From assembly GCA_964020975.1 (NCBI GenBank), contig OZ026625.1, positions 15,594,917 through 15,658,916 on the forward strand: 64,000 nt of DNA. The letters are read 5' to 3'. The position numbers and the translations under genes are program-made. The DNA comes from Hermodice carunculata. Taxonomy: Eukaryota; Annelida; Polychaeta; Eunicida; Amphinomidae. The notes beneath the pieces are model-generated. The model saw only the letters and a list, made by a program, of their open reading frames with translations, was not told the origin of the DNA and ran no database searches. Shown here piece by piece: positions 19,428-32,499 of this stretch (within the stretch, counting starts at the first letter, position 1; each line of letters opens with the position of its first letter).

Positions 19428-20160
19428 AGCTCAGCTGACTTGTCTGTCAGCTGAGCTTGTCGTTGTTAATCCACAATTCACATTTTCAACTTTTCCAAAA
19501 TTGCCTGGCCAGATTCACTCAAACTTAGAGGGCATGTACCCCTAGTGGGTCACTATCAAGTTTGTTCAAATGGTCACACTGCGCTGATTTTTGAATTTTT
19601 TATATATTTTTTGTTAGGACCAAATCTTAAAAAAATCTTCTGTGAAACCGCTCACCCAATTGCTTTGATATCACACAGGAACACTCCTAGGGACTTCTAG
19701 TTCTTAACTTGTTCACCAGGTGGTGCTGTGACTTTTTTCCTAATTTTTTATGAATTTTTTTTATTTGTTGTTGCTATTTTCGACTCCTCCAGGACCGTGA
19801 CTTAGATTAAGCTAAAATTTGATGGAATTGTTCCTTGTGGAAGGGTCAAACAAAGCTGTTCACAAAGTGGTACTGCTGTGGATTCCTGATTTACTGTTAA
19901 CCACAGATGGGGAAGTACCCATAGGATTTCTGGTGGTGTTTTTCAATTTGGTCTTTGAGTGACCTTAAAAGGTGAAACTGTCATCAGCTTACATTGTGGT
20001 AATAGTGGATCCCCTGTCCCCTTTTATTTGGAAAAAAAAAACAAAAAAGATGACACCAAAACTATGTGAGTGAAGACTGACATTGCACACAGTGATGATG
20101 TTACAACAGAAAGTTGAAGCTTTATGTTATTTTCAGATTTACGGGACCCTTTCAGTTGGT
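19428..20160 (+). repeat. Family B repeat, best copy with terminal hairpin
   Basis: Starts with a perfect 12 bp inverted repeat, AGCTCAGCTGAC (19428-19439) and GTCAGCTGAGCT (19446-19457), around a 6-base loop. It continues with GGCCAGATTCACTCAAACTT, GTTCAAATGGTCACACTG, ACCGCTCACCCAATTGCTTT, CACCAGGTGGTGCTGTGAC and GGAAGGGTCAAACAAAGCTG. It is followed at about 20167 by another AGCTCAGCTGAGCACAGGAC start. A family D fragment lies just upstream at 19150-19280. Confidence 0.75.
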
Positions 20161-20680
20161 AAATGTAAGCTCAGCTGAGCACAGGACTGTCACAGTCCTG
20201 TAGTTTAAAGATTTTTTTGTTTGTTTTCACCATTGTTGACTTGTCCAAAAGCATCTCTCAGATTGTGCTGACCTGTACCTTGTGGAAGGGTCAAAGTTTT
20301 AAGCCAGATGGTGATGCTCCAGATCCAATTTTGAGCAGATTTTTGAAATTCACATTCCTGTTGGTGTATGCTTACATTCCTATGGGTTGCAATCTACTTG
20401 CAGTTTGGATTGCAATCGTAGTTCACATTTTCAACTCCAAAACTGTGAGCCAGATTCACTTGAAATTTAATGGGGATGTACCATGGATGGGTCTCAACTG
20501 AGTTGTTTAAAAGACCAAGCTCTACTGAGTTTTTTTTTTATTTTATTCTTTTTTTTGGGGGGGGGGGAGGTCAGTGTTGGCAAAATCTGAAAATATCTTC
20601 ACAACCACTAGGCCAACTGATTTGAAATTAGACAGGAACACTTCTGCAAACCAAGAGATCAGGATGGGACAAATAGATTG
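20161..20680 (+). repeat. Family B repeat, adjacent second copy
   Basis: Opens with AGCTCAGCTGAGCACAGGAC. It contains GAGCCAGATTCACTTGAAAT, GGGTCTCAACTGAG and GGCAAAATCTGAAAATATCT. A T8G11 tract at 20549-20567 sits where the family normally has a T-rich stretch. Confidence 0.65.
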
Positions 20681-22539
20681 AATTCAAGGTCACCCGAGGA
20701 TGGGATGTTTACACAGCCATCTTGTTGATATCGGTCGAGTTTCTGAGCACGTATTGGCCATGTCTCCAGAAATAGCTGTTTTGTAAGTTGCTTTTATTTC
20801 CCCATCAGTGCAGCAATGAATTCAAATATAACAAAATATGCATCTGGGGTGTACATGTATGTGTACTGTGATTAAAAGATGTGTTTTGGTTCCTCATCAT
20901 CATGTGTATACATAAAATACTTGAAAGGGGTATAGGGGATGCTTTAATATAAATGATTAGGTTTCATGTCCACCATCATGTGCACACACAGAAATCGAGG
21001 AGTCACAGCCAAACTATAATTTGAAGTTTGCAAGTGTTTAAGAAACATGTTGCATTGTAAATATCTACAGCAAAGCAATATTGTGTATGTTATCGAGTCA
21101 AATTCATATAAACAGATGCACTAGCGCTCTAGGGCTGCTCAACGCATGGAACATAATATGGTGTATAAATATGTGTCAGTTGGACATGCACATGGTCATT
21201 ACATTGTGTAATTCATTTGTATAATATTCTAAGATTTGAAAGTAACGAGACACTGGAAGCATCTGTGTGAAACAGCTGCCAAATAAGGATCACCGATTGA
21301 CAAGTGAGGGATTCAAACATGGAATTCAAAGGGATGGTCCAAAGGTTGATAAAAAGTTACAACCTGTTAAGCAAGTTCCATGTGGCTATAATTTTTACAG
21401 ATTTCTGATATCAAGGTCTGGTTTCTTATGTGCTTTCCGTATGTCTTTCCTGAATATTTTTCATTTTCATTATTTTAGCCTTTGCAGGTGCATGATTTTT
21501 CATTATAAATGTAAGCCTTGGTACGCAGGGCTTCCACAAAAAGGCTTGGTTGCATCTGGGTGTGATATTTGTTTACGCTGTGGTTAATGCCTGTCCAGTG
21601 ACACTGGTTACCCACATAGTCCGTTGGAAGAAATTGCATCACTGTGGAAGGCAGAAGCCTACAATGAGATCCCTCAGTGCAAAGCAAAGCTGAATATGTC
21701 CACGAGACGTTGGGAATAGACTATGACAGCGACACAGGGTACATGAGGGACCATGTGCATGGGGCAGGGCCTGATGTAATAGCTTGTGCGTCTCTCCAGA
21801 ATGTCTCAAAATCAGAGTGCCAGCACTTCTGGTATGCTGCATTGACCTTGCAGTCATTTTTTTTACGACCCAATATACTGTTAATTTCTATTTTTTTAAC
21901 TGTCTGCATGAAGACTCTGTTGCAGGTGCACAAAATATATATGAGGGTAGTGTGCCCATAACTGCAGCGCACAGGTCGTTGTGGGCTCCTGGGACAGTCG
22001 TAGGTATTTAAGTATTTTGTCAGTGTATACAGTCATTGTTAAACAGTAGTTCAATAGCCCACATAGAACGCACATACTTAAGACTAAGTCATTTCTGGTT
22101 GTGTACTTCATTATCAAGATTATATTTAATGTGTGATTGACTGCTCTGTAGGCACTTTGCTCACGGCCAGTGATCCACAATACTTGCCCAACATGCAGAG
22201 TGCTGTGTTTAAATGGTCACATTTGTATAGAAGAGAGCTAATGTAAAGGGAGTTGTATATGTTTGAGTACACCGTGAGGACATCATGCACAGACAGCACT
22301 AGCCACTAGGCTGCATTGGCCGTTAAGAAGCAAAAGAGAGGGCCGTACATCTAGTCTGGATAAATATTACAAACCTTATCATATTTTATATGTATATGTG
22401 CAAGGTGAATATTAAAATTATTGTTTCATCTTAATACAGGTGTCGTGTCATATTCAATGGGCCTTAAAAGTACGTGGCATGGTAATTTTAAGCTTTGTTT
22501 GAATTGTTAAATCGGCAGAGACTTGGATATGGCTGGTCA
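20681..22539. other. Unassigned intergenic DNA
   Basis: 1.9 kb with several open frames of 60 to 106 codons on both strands. They overlap one another and lack recognisable domains. Nothing is called. Confidence 0.4.
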
Positions 22540-22960
22540 TTCATTGTCCATCTGTGTGTTCATGTTCAACTTCTGTGAGAGGGGTTAATTTTGGCCTTAC
22601 CTTCTCCCCAGTTGCATTGTCAGTAAAATATGTTTAAACCAACTTCTGCTCCAAAACTGTAGATTGGGTTGTCTTCAAAGCTTCTGGGGAAACACTTTTG
22701 GTGGGGTTCTACCAAATTTGTTCAGTAGATGCAGATGCATTGATTTTTCATAATCAGGCATTGTGCCCGATCATTTTCAAATGGTAAAACTGCTGCCACC
22801 TTGGGGGCCTATATGGGTCGGTGTAAGGAAGGAGATGGTTCTGAAATGTGGGGATCCTCAAAACTCACAATCCACTTTTTGTGTTTAGCCAGAACAGCAG
22901 CCTACTTACTGCTGAACTACAGGGATTGATTTTTTTCATGCCGATTGAATGTAATTTTTT
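22540..22960 (+). repeat. Family B-like repeat, diverged
   Basis: Weak matches to family B phrasing: CAAAACTGTAGATTGGGTTG, GTGGGGTTCTACCAAATTTG and TTCAAATGGTAAAACTGCTG. There is no hairpin. Confidence 0.4.
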
Positions 22961-23103
22961 TAAATGTTGATTTTGGGTGTGAAAAAAAATATGTCTGGTG
23001 ACCCTGTGACGGTTTCTAGATTCTTGTTTCAAGTCTTAGATTTCCAATAATTTGGGTGGTCCAGTAATGATTGCGATTGCAGTGATTATTATTACCGGTA
23101 TTT

Positions 23104-23800
23104 TTAGCTCGGCTGACCAAAGGTTGCACAACTCATGCGACCGCTCATGTCTGTCCGTCCGACCGTAAACTTTTGTTCATACTGTCCACAGTTTTCAAGT
23201 TAGCCCAATATAATTTCAGGAGTTTTAGGGGATATGAAAATCTAGGTCCCTTTCGATAGTGGTGGCACAACCTATACATGTGATATGTATTATAGGGGTC
23301 AAAATGTGAAAATCTTGTAAACACTCTAGCATCTTTAATTTTTGGCAGATCTTCACCAAATTTCATGGGTGGTCAAAGTCTAAGTTGCTATTGCTACTTG
23401 TGGCACCACCTATAATTTGACAGAAATTATATGCCAAAATGTGTTTAAAGATATAAAATTACATATTTGGAAAAGTAATTGAATTAGACTTGCCAAATTT
23501 TAGCACATATAGACCATGTCCAATGCTATGGATCGTCACCAGAAATTATAAGCCAAAATGTGTTTTAAGATATAAAATTCCATATTTGGAAAAGTAATTG
23601 GATTAGACTAGCCAAATTTATATCATATATAGACCATGGCAAAGGCTAGAATATTATGTAATATCACTGACGTTGACCTATTTTTGTGAGGTCACCATGC
23701 CTGTGTAGCTGTAAAGGTGATTTTATAATGGCAGGGTGTAGTTTGGACATCAGTGGCAATGTCAGCACAGCACCAGGCCCATGGGCCTCTTGTATTACAT
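23104..23800 (+). repeat. Family A repeat, copy 2, with internal duplication
   Basis: Starts TTAGCTCGGCTGACC and ends GGCCCATGGGCCTCTTGT; the middle matches 1-665. A stretch beginning CAGAAATTATATGCCAAAAT (about 23422-23525) is repeated next to itself (about 23540-23640) with few differences. Confidence 0.7.
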
Positions 23801-24109
23801 AATTTGGTGACCTTCATCTTGAGTTATATTGAGCTAGCTTGAAAACTTTTTCATAAGCTGTGCCACCTGTGGTCAGCAGAGCTGAAAACCTGACCGTCCC
23901 ATAGCACCATCTCTTCATTCCTTTTGGACCTGGTGGTGCACATGCTCCCCTTATACGTGCTTCCTCCTTGGGTGCCTAATGGCATGGGCATATTGATTTC
24001 GAAGCTCTGTGAACATTTGTTCACAAACACTGTTTCAGTGCTTGACACACATTCCCGTAAGGATAGCGTGTATTTGATCTTCGGATACCCTTGAAAATGT
24101 GAAAGTAGA

Positions 24110-27100
24110 GCTGGTCGTCTTGGCTTGAACCCAACTTTTTCAAGATGGCGTCTCAACAAATAGATTGCAGTGAGAGAAAGAGGGAGAACAGTGCCCACCA
24201 GGCAATCACTACTTGGCAGCAAGCTGTAGGTGTTGAGCCAGTGACCACTTCTACTCCCTTGTTGGGAAAAGGCCAGAACATGGATTCATGGACCCACTTT
24301 ATGGCTGCTTGGGACAATCATGAGCATTGCTATGGTTGTCATCAGCAGCTTGGCTGCGTTTGCTCTAACAAGTAAACGTGCAAATTCTGTGCTGATTGGG
24401 GAGAGAACAAGTGGCCAGGAGGAAGAAGAGCAACAAGGCTAGAAGTAGGTGGCAAGCTGTTGCTGCCAAACAACAGGCTTTGGACTTTAGTCTTCTTCCA
24501 CAACTCCACAAGAGAAGGGTAGATGAACCCACAAGGCTGGCTCGCACTCTCAGGTGGCTACCATTTCAAAACCTCAAACCCTCTGGGGGAGTAAAGAGAG
24601 GGGGTGATGTAGTCACAAGCAGGGAGGCAAGAGATCACCTCCTGGTGATCAGGAGCGGCCAGCTAGGGCACAAGTGACGACCAGTCCTCCTTAAGCCACC
24701 GACCCAAGGCTTGTCCTTGCCTTGGAGTCTATGGCTAGGAACATGGCGGAGATGCTCAGTGTACTCATTCTCTCTTCTCAGCCCACCACATCAGGTTCCT
24801 CTCCAACGAGGCAGGCTAAGTGCAAGTTGCATCTCCCAAGATCTTGGTCCCCCAGTCGAAGCGCTCGGGAGTTGGACAAGGACAAATCGGTGAAGCCAGA
24901 ATGGAAACCTACGAGTTCTCATCTAGGCATCCCAGAACCCCAGCCTATTCCCCAAGTACTTGGGTCAAAAGTCTGGACATCCCGGAACACTAAGGTCATG
25001 ACCAATTTCCCGAGCTCCCAGCTGTGAGAGCTTGGGTTGAGAGTCCCGGCATGTCCGAACAGGGTATCCAAGTCTGTGCACCCTAAGTTTGAGCCAGGCA
25101 CCCTGCCTCCCTCTGTTGAAAAGGCAAGCAGTGCTGGAGCGCCTCGTGGAGCAGCAGTTGTGGGAGGAGACTTCGTCTTCATCCACCCCTGTGGGCACTT
25201 TGGTTGCACTTGAGTGGACAGCTGCAGATGAGCAGCTTGCTGCCTCCACATTGCGTCACCTCTCCCTCGACCCTTAGGCCTTGCAGCACCAGCAGGCTCC
25301 CTCCAGCCAGCCGATCCTTGGGTTGGTGGCAGCTGCGGGACTAGCACTGAGCCCCCAGAAGACCGTTTTCTGTTACAAGTGGCTGCCCCATCACCATCGG
25401 ACGAACAGCTTGTAAAGTTCTTCCGTCCCTTGAAGAGAGAGATGTCCTTTACTTTCTTTATAATGTTAGGGCTTGTTGGCAAACGCGCTGACTCGAGTCA
25501 CTTCAGAAGATTCACTGTTCCATAGTTCAGGTATAATAAAATAATACAGTTGCGCAGGCAAGCAGGGGCAGAGACAACCCAACACGTCCGTTCAGTGGCC
25601 AAGATGGTAAGAAAGGCTGTTTATTTCTGATGTACATAGCTTATGTAGAATACACGTCACCTTTACGGAGTCACCAATATGTTCTCGTGGGTTCTGTTTT
25701 GATAATACACTCATAACGACAATGACTAATGAACTCATTTAATCTTTCTTTGACCAGTGAAGTCTCGTACTGTTTAAAGAAGGTATATTTTTACCAGTTA
25801 CCTGTTTTCAATAAATACTTCAATGTTTACAATAATATCTGAATGTCTGGTTTACCAAATAGCTTAATGCGATATTTACAACTTCGTGACTAAATAAGCA
25901 AGGATGGACCAGATGCCTTGTTGACTCCTCATCAGGTAATAACTAAATGACTATTTAACGACCAGAACATATTTTTACAGTCTTATTGGCTTCTTGCTGT
26001 GTGGTGATTAATGACTTGTTAATGACCCACATGCATCTGAACTGCTTAAAGTAAATACTACATAAGATGGTTCCATCACCAATCCACAAATAACTACAAT
26101 TTAGCTAGTGTGCAACTTTTACTGCCATTAACCCTTTCCTCTTACTTTTGAAATTCTTAATATTAGAAATATAATTAAAATCACTTAACATTAAAAATAT
26201 AATTAAAGTCACTGCAGGACTTTGATATTTAGAGGTTTACCAGAAAAAGTCGCTGCAGTACTTTACAAGCTGTTCAATGAGGCTTTGGCAGTTTGTGCTC
26301 CTCGCAGTCACTGAGTCTTTGGATGTCGGCGCTGATCAGGATGATTAGCCCTTGTTGTTGATTCATCTTGTCCTTGGGTCAAGGCAGCGGGTTTTCAACT
26401 GACCCTCACGCTGAGGGGCAGAGCTCTATAACAAGGGCGAAACCTGTTTCTGCCCCCATGGATAGCACCTCAGGGCCACCCCAGGGCTTTGAACATCTCA
26501 AAGCCTTGATTCAGATCCTGGTGGATGACAAGCGGTTGTCCCCACAGTAAAGAGAAGCACATGGCTGTCGTGATGTCCTACCAGGACTTGCCCCTGGAGG
26601 AGGTGCACCATAGGAATATTATACTCTTCTCTCCCTGCATAGCTGAGTTCTACAACCAGCTAATGGCCAAAAAGCAAGGCACTTAGCTTCGTGTGGAGGC
26701 CCCAACTGCTGGCTATTTTCGCCAAGTGCAACTCCTCTTCAAGCCAGACATTCTGGAGAAATACTACTCTGTGCCAGAGCTAATATTTACCTTACATCCA
26801 ATCCTTGTGAATTTGAATCGAGAGGAATTTAGTGCTTGGTAGCCAAAGTCCATCTAAGCATCTGCCGAGGCGTTGAAGAGACTAGAAGAAGATGCCAGGT
26901 GCTCCATCCTTACAGCGTCTTTTTCCAAAGTCTCTTTTGCCCCCTCGAGGTCTCTCTTGGAGAACCTCCAGCGCTCTACCCAGATCATGGACTGGCTTGG
27001 CCAGGTGTCATTGCTTGAGACTTCGTTGTCATGAGAGAGTGACCACCTGGTTGGGACAGCCTGTACACTCGAGGCAAACCGGCATTTGTTACTCAGGGAT

Positions 27101-29480
27101 GTCTACCTCCAGGGTGAGTGGTTGCCTGGCCCGATCTTTCTCAGAGTGCAAAGGGGGCCCCTCTTCTCCAGCACTTTGTTTGGAGGACAGATGGCAGAAG
27201 TTGTTCTCTGGATGCACAACTTTCTGGCTCACTCTGTAGAACAACTGTTTGGTCACTTTCTTCCCCTGGCCGCTGCTGCCCCAAAGCATGACTCGGAGGG
27301 CCTCTGCTCGCCCTCTGACCCGGGCTACCTCTTCTGCCTCGGGTGGTCTCAGGAAAAGGGGAAACTGTCAGAGAAGGGCAAGTGGTTTGCCAAAGTGAAG
27401 AAGTTGGGCAAGCCTAAGGGCTCCTGAATCTTGCTTTCCCTACCCCCCAGTGTTAGAGCTGCCATGTTGGCGGTCGTCTCTCTGCCTTTTGTGCTCAATG
27501 GGAATCCATTACAGATGACAAGGGCATCTTAAACACCCAGAGACATGGCTGTTCACCGCCCTTCAGCGAAGACATGCCTCCTTTGTGCCGCAAACCGAAG
27601 TGGTTTGCACCTTCAGCCCAGGAACCCAAAGCATCAGTATTTCTAGAGGCAGTGGCTAAACTTCAGAGCAAAGGTGCAATAGAGCGGTTGGTGGATCCCT
27701 GTGCATCCAGGTTCTACAATCTACTCATCCTTGACCCCAGGCGGGACAGAGGTTGGTGCCTGGTCATAGACCTGTCAACACTGAACATGTACTTAAAGGT
27801 CCCATCCTTCAAGATGGTGACCCCTCAGTTGGTGACGCATCCCTGTGGCCCTGCAACCCCAGGATTGGATGACCTCCGTGGATGTCAAAGACTTGTTCTT
27901 CCATGTGCCAATTGTGGAGACTTCAAGGAAGTATCTACGGTTCTCATTTTCAGGCAAGGTCTACCAGATAAGGGCGCTCCCATTCAGCTTTGGAACGGTA
28001 CCTCAGGTGTTCACCCAGATCGCACAGGCAGTCGCCGCACACCTTCACCAGGGCACCATTCGCACGCATGTGTACGTGGACAATTGGCTTAATCAGGTAC
28101 TTCTACACCTAGGTTTGCAGCATCACACACAGACTGTTTCTGGAGCTTTGCCCACGCTTAAGCCTGATTGTGAATCTCACAAATCCAGCCTAAAGCTGGA
28201 GCAGATCTTTGTCTTTCTTGGCATGCAGTGCGATCTGGTCGCCTTCATCTGTTAGCCCTCAAAAGACAGGTGGGAGAGGCTTCAGCCGATGGTCACGCCC
28301 TTTTCTGACTCACAAGTGTTGCTCAGCTAGGCTGTGGCATGCCCTGTTAGGCTCCCTGTCCTCAATGGACTCCCAGGCCCCCCTGCGTACCCTTCACCAT
28401 TGTCCCTTGTAGCACACCCTGAGGGACAGAAGGTCAAGGGACTATGGCTACCAAGCTGTGCAACCTCGGACGAGTGTGTTCCACATGAACTCTCAAATGT
28501 TAAATCTCCATGCTTGGCATTGTCACAAGCACATCAGCGACAAAGCTTTCTCGGAATCGGTCACAAATAGAATTGCCAGAGGGGTGCTTTGATCTTCATC
28601 ACTAACAGTTTATTCAGCTTGATGGGAAGTATTTTCTCAAGTGGCTCGCCACTCAGAGAATACATCCTTGGTCTATGCACATCGCAGACATTGCCAACTT
28701 CCTGCTATACCGATGAAGTGTGCTAAGAGCTTGAGCAGTGTGGAGGGATTTTGATTAGCCAGCTCCTGAACCCTGGCAAACATCCTTGACATGTGCATTG
28801 GCAGTGAACCTTATCTGTTGGCGCCCATCGCATCCTTTTCTAACAACAGACCCATGAACAGGCAGGTCCTACCACAGTGGGACATATTGGTTATAGTCAT
28901 GTTGAAGTGGCTCTTTGAGTGCCCAGAGAACCCCAAACAGATGCACCTCAAGTCCTGGGTATGGAAAACTTTTCTATTGACATTCACTTTGGGGGTTAGA
29001 AGAAGCCAGAATCACGCTGTAGCCTACGACCGAATTCGATGGTCACCTGATCACTCCCAGGTGACCCTCAGACCTCACTTGGGCTTCCTTGCAAAGAATC
29101 AAGTGGCTCGAGATCTTTCCATGGAGGAGAGAGCCTTGTGCCCAGTGACAGCACTATGCTCGTACCTCTCTCACACAGACGGTACCACAGGTTAGAGGTC
29201 TGTCCTCTTTTTGCCCCTCGGTAACCCTTGTAAGGATGATCCTGAAGGCCTATACGAATGCTTTGGATAGGCCTGTAGCCCTAAAGCAAGTCTCAGCCAG
29301 AGCTCATTACGTGTGAGCCTTTCATTCCTCCTGGCATGCGAGGAATCTCACTGTTGTCGATATCCTGAGGACCTGCCACTGGCTATCGTCAATGTCTTGT
29401 GCAAAGCACTACTTGCACAACTGGATAGTGCTTAAGGAGAAAAACAAACAAAATTCAGTTTTGTTAGCCACTGATGAACA
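24110..29480 (+). mobile_element. DIRS-type tyrosine-recombinase retroelement, broken
   Basis: Fossil element. Parts in order: a gag-like region with a Cys/His cluster (24.1-25.4 and 26.3-27.4 kb), reverse transcriptase and RNase H (27.5-28.7 kb; blocks such as SVDVKDLFFHVPI and RALPFSFGTVPQVFTQ are typical of DIRS), and a tyrosine recombinase (28.8-29.45 kb; TFTLGVRRSQNHAV region). It is richer in GC than its surroundings. It is interrupted by a separate 857 bp element at 25411-26267. It is broken, with probably ten or more breaks, and looks old. A related copy lies at 50908-53220 on the other strand. DIRS termini (split inverted repeats) were not identified, so the ends are approximate. Confidence 0.85.
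25411..26267. mobile_element. 857 bp element inserted in the DIRS, AGCT duplication
   Basis: Flanked by AGCT at 25407-25410 and 26268-26271. Its ends are TGTAAAGT and ACTTTACA. The related DIRS copy runs straight across the equivalent point, which supports an insertion. A near-duplicate subterminal motif, GTCACTGCAGGACTTTG and GTCGCTGCAGTACTTTA, lies at the right end. TG...CA ends with a 4 bp duplication fit a solitary LTR; a Ginger-like DNA element is the alternative. No coding sequence is seen. Confidence 0.65.
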
Positions 29481-30054
29481 GTTCATAATCCATATTGGCC
29501 CTGGATATTGGCCAACACTCTCACATTGTCAGATCATTGTCATTCATGTGACCTCTTTGGTCAGACCAAGCGCTAGGCTACCAATACAGTGCAGTACTCT
29601 CTGCATCAGTGATCTGGCAAAGCTTGAGGCAACCATTTGCTAACAGCCATCACGTGGAGCACAGCTTGTATGACAGACGGGTGCTAATGTCTTGTATGAA
29701 TAGAGAACCAGAAAAACCCATGTGGTATTTAATATTTGAAAGGTTTTTTCATCATTTTCTTATATTCAGACATACCACTCACAAAAATTTTACCTGAATT
29801 GTGATCAAAGTTACCTGAAACCTATAAACCCCCTCTGTTTTCATTCAATTTAAGCTGTTCTGACAAAATTGAGGTGATTTTTTTTTTTCAGTTCAAGAAA
29901 AGGCAAAATTACCTGACTCCAGGTAAAATCCTGAAAAGGGGCAGCTCTGTATATTTATTTTTTGCATTCTGAATTAAAATTTCCCCAGTCGATAGATAAG
30001 ATGCACATCTGTCAAAATCAGCAAATCCTAAAATTGAATGTCAACAAGTTTTGG
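29481..30054. other. Unassigned DNA between DIRS and family B
   Basis: No feature recognised apart from a T-run at 29879-29888. Confidence 0.4.
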
Positions 30055-30362
30055 GTGTATCTCGTGTTCTCAAGGCCTAGGGGTCCCCAGAAGTGCCGCT
30101 ATACAATTTTGAAGCAACTGGCCTGGTTTCAGTGAAGATACTTTTAAGATTCAACCAAAAATGTACAAAAAAAATTCACATAAATTATTGGACTGTGAGT
30201 GTAACCATTTGAACAAGCTTGATAAAGATCTACCCAACAAGTCTGAAGAGCATATGGCCTGTTGTTTTGGAGAAACCAAAAATGTGAATGTACTAATAAC
30301 GGACAGATGACATGTCCCCACCCATCCCATAAATTCAGCTGACTCACAAGTCAGCTTAGCTA
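30055..30362 (-). repeat. Family B repeat, minus orientation
   Basis: Ends at the right with the hairpin CAGCTGACTCACAAGTCAGC. Inside are CTAGGGGTCCCCAGAAGTGC, CCATTTGAACAAGCTTGATA and GATCTACCCAACAAGTCTGA, reverse complements of family B phrases. Confidence 0.7.
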
Positions 30363-30689
30363 AAAATCACAGTAGAGTTTTTAAGACAAAATCTTGCTTT
30401 AATACAAGCAATTCACATTCTGGGCCATATAATTTTACAAGGGTCATCTTGTTTATAACATTCTTCAAAATATAACATCTTGTGCACACTGTTTACATCA
30501 TGGCACTGTCATATCAGTTTTACTCTAATAAGGAATTTATCATGAGATACTGAACATCAATTCAAAGTAGCCCCTTTTCATTATGTTAGGGTGCGAACCA
30601 AGACTTTCTGTTTTCCAAGAATTCTTTTTTCTTTCCTACCTTCTTTCTTTCTTCCTTATGATCAAATTAGTCTGGAGTTTTTCTCAGAC
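30363..30689. other. Unassigned DNA
   Basis: Nothing recognised; a CTTTCTTTCTTCC stretch lies near 30640. Confidence 0.4.
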
Positions 30690-31510
30690 ACTGAACATTG
30701 TTCCAAAAGCCATAAACTTGTCATGGAGACTAACCTAAAAGACACAAAATTTCAATGTGCATGTGTAGGTTTGTGACACCTGCCAATATAATGGACACTA
30801 AATTAAAGTTGTATTTTTAATTGTGCAGATTAGGGACATTGAATTTTTTTTTTTAAATGTACCTCCGAACCTATTGTAGCTAGAGATGCCATTCGAACTT
30901 CAATTTATAGGTTTGTGGCAAAGCAGCATCCAATGAACCAAAATTGTAAGGTTTTAATTTATGCAAATGAGGTGAATATGTTGCAAACTTAAAATGATCT
31001 TGAATAGCTTCAAAATTATTTTAGACAGAGGTGCCATTCCAACTTCAATTTATGGGTTAGTGATATAGCCACATCTAATGAACCATGATCCAAAACTGTA
31101 AAATTTCAATTTTTTCAACTTCCCATGAATACACAAAATTTGAATATTGATATAACTTCAAAACTATTAAACATCTAATGAACCATGAACCAAAGCTGTA
31201 GGTTTTTAGTTTGTGGAAACAAGGTGAATATGAAAAATTTAATCTTGAATAGCTTTAAAGCTATTATAGACAGAGGTGCCATTCCAACTTCAAGTTAAAG
31301 GTTTGTAACATAGCCACATCTAGTGAACCGCAGTTGCAAAATTTTATTTTAATTTATGCAAATTACCTGAATATACAAAACTAAAATCTTAAATAGCTTC
31401 AAAACTATTATAGAAAGATATGCCATATTCAACTTCAATTTAAAGGTTTTTGACATTAGTGCATCCAATGGACCATAGTTGTAGGCTTTTTAATTAATGC
31501 AAATTACACT
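30690..31510 (+). repeat. Family C tandem array, about five monomers
   Basis: TTATTTTAGACAGAGGTGCC, ATTCCAACTTCAATTTATGG, CCACATCTAATGAACCATGA and AATTTATGCAAATTACCTGA recur at roughly 150-base spacing. The third and fourth monomers are very alike (AACCATGAACCAAAGCTGTA). Confidence 0.75.
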
Positions 31511-32499
31511 AGGCGAGGCCCACTGCAGTGAACTTGCTTTAAATCATTGATTGGCCTGACCGGATTTGTTATATCCTGTAACTCCGTTACATTAAAGCAG
31601 TTCGTGGGTGCACCCTGTGGCAGGGTATAACATACAAGTAACTAACGTTAAGGTCCATGTTTGCACATTGTTGTGAAAACGGGTGAAAGGTGACAACGTA
31701 ATAGTCAATAGGATGTATTCATATTTAAATGCAGTCCTTCTCTAACACCCATTGAGCAAGAGGGAGCCACCTGCATCAGGGCAGATCTATGTATTTAGCA
31801 TGATCAAAAGTGCTTTCTCAATAGAGTAAACAACACGAACACAGAATAATCTTAAGAAAATGTTTTAACATATATTTGAAACATAAAGGATGCCTAAAAA
31901 GATTAGAAATGGGCCCTCTTTTGGCTGAAAAGGTGTTATTTATGGATAGTTATATAGTATATAATACATATCTGATCATGGTGGAAGCATCAGTCCGTTG
32001 CCCTGGCAACACAGGAAGTGAGCAGGTTCGCAGTTTAATATGAATGTCTCCTATTGTGAGGTAATTACAGTGTTGGTACCTTTCAACTGCGATGCACTTC
32101 AGGTCTGTGGCCACAGTGTGACTTGTACCTAGGTGGCCTCTGCCACTAAACAGGGCCAAAATTGTGCAAGAATCTATTTGGATTTTCATCAACTAGTTTT
32201 CTTTTTAAAGAAAGACAAGTTTAGGAGAATCTTTAAGAGAATGTATTTTTGGATTCTCACTGAAATTCTGGCCCTGCTAAGGGCCTTTAGTTTCCTCTGT
32301 ATTAATAGGAATTTGTGTCTAATGATAGCTTCCTTCCTTGATAGATACAAAAATGTTCACAAACTACTGGCTTATGAAAAACCATATTTTCACACGTGGA
32401 AGATTTAATGTGATAGGCCTAAGGCAGATGTAGTCAGAACATAAAAATTTAGCATTATGCTCGACAAGGAGTTCATCTGCCCATCATGTTAAGATAAGG
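31511..32499. other. Unassigned DNA
   Basis: About 1 kb between family C arrays. Short open frames (such as 32133-32408) show no domain signal. Confidence 0.4.

Noticed and set aside
24919-25482. 187-codon minus-strand frame
   Set aside because: It lies antisense to the gag-like part of the DIRS fossil and runs into the inserted element; no domain signal of its own.
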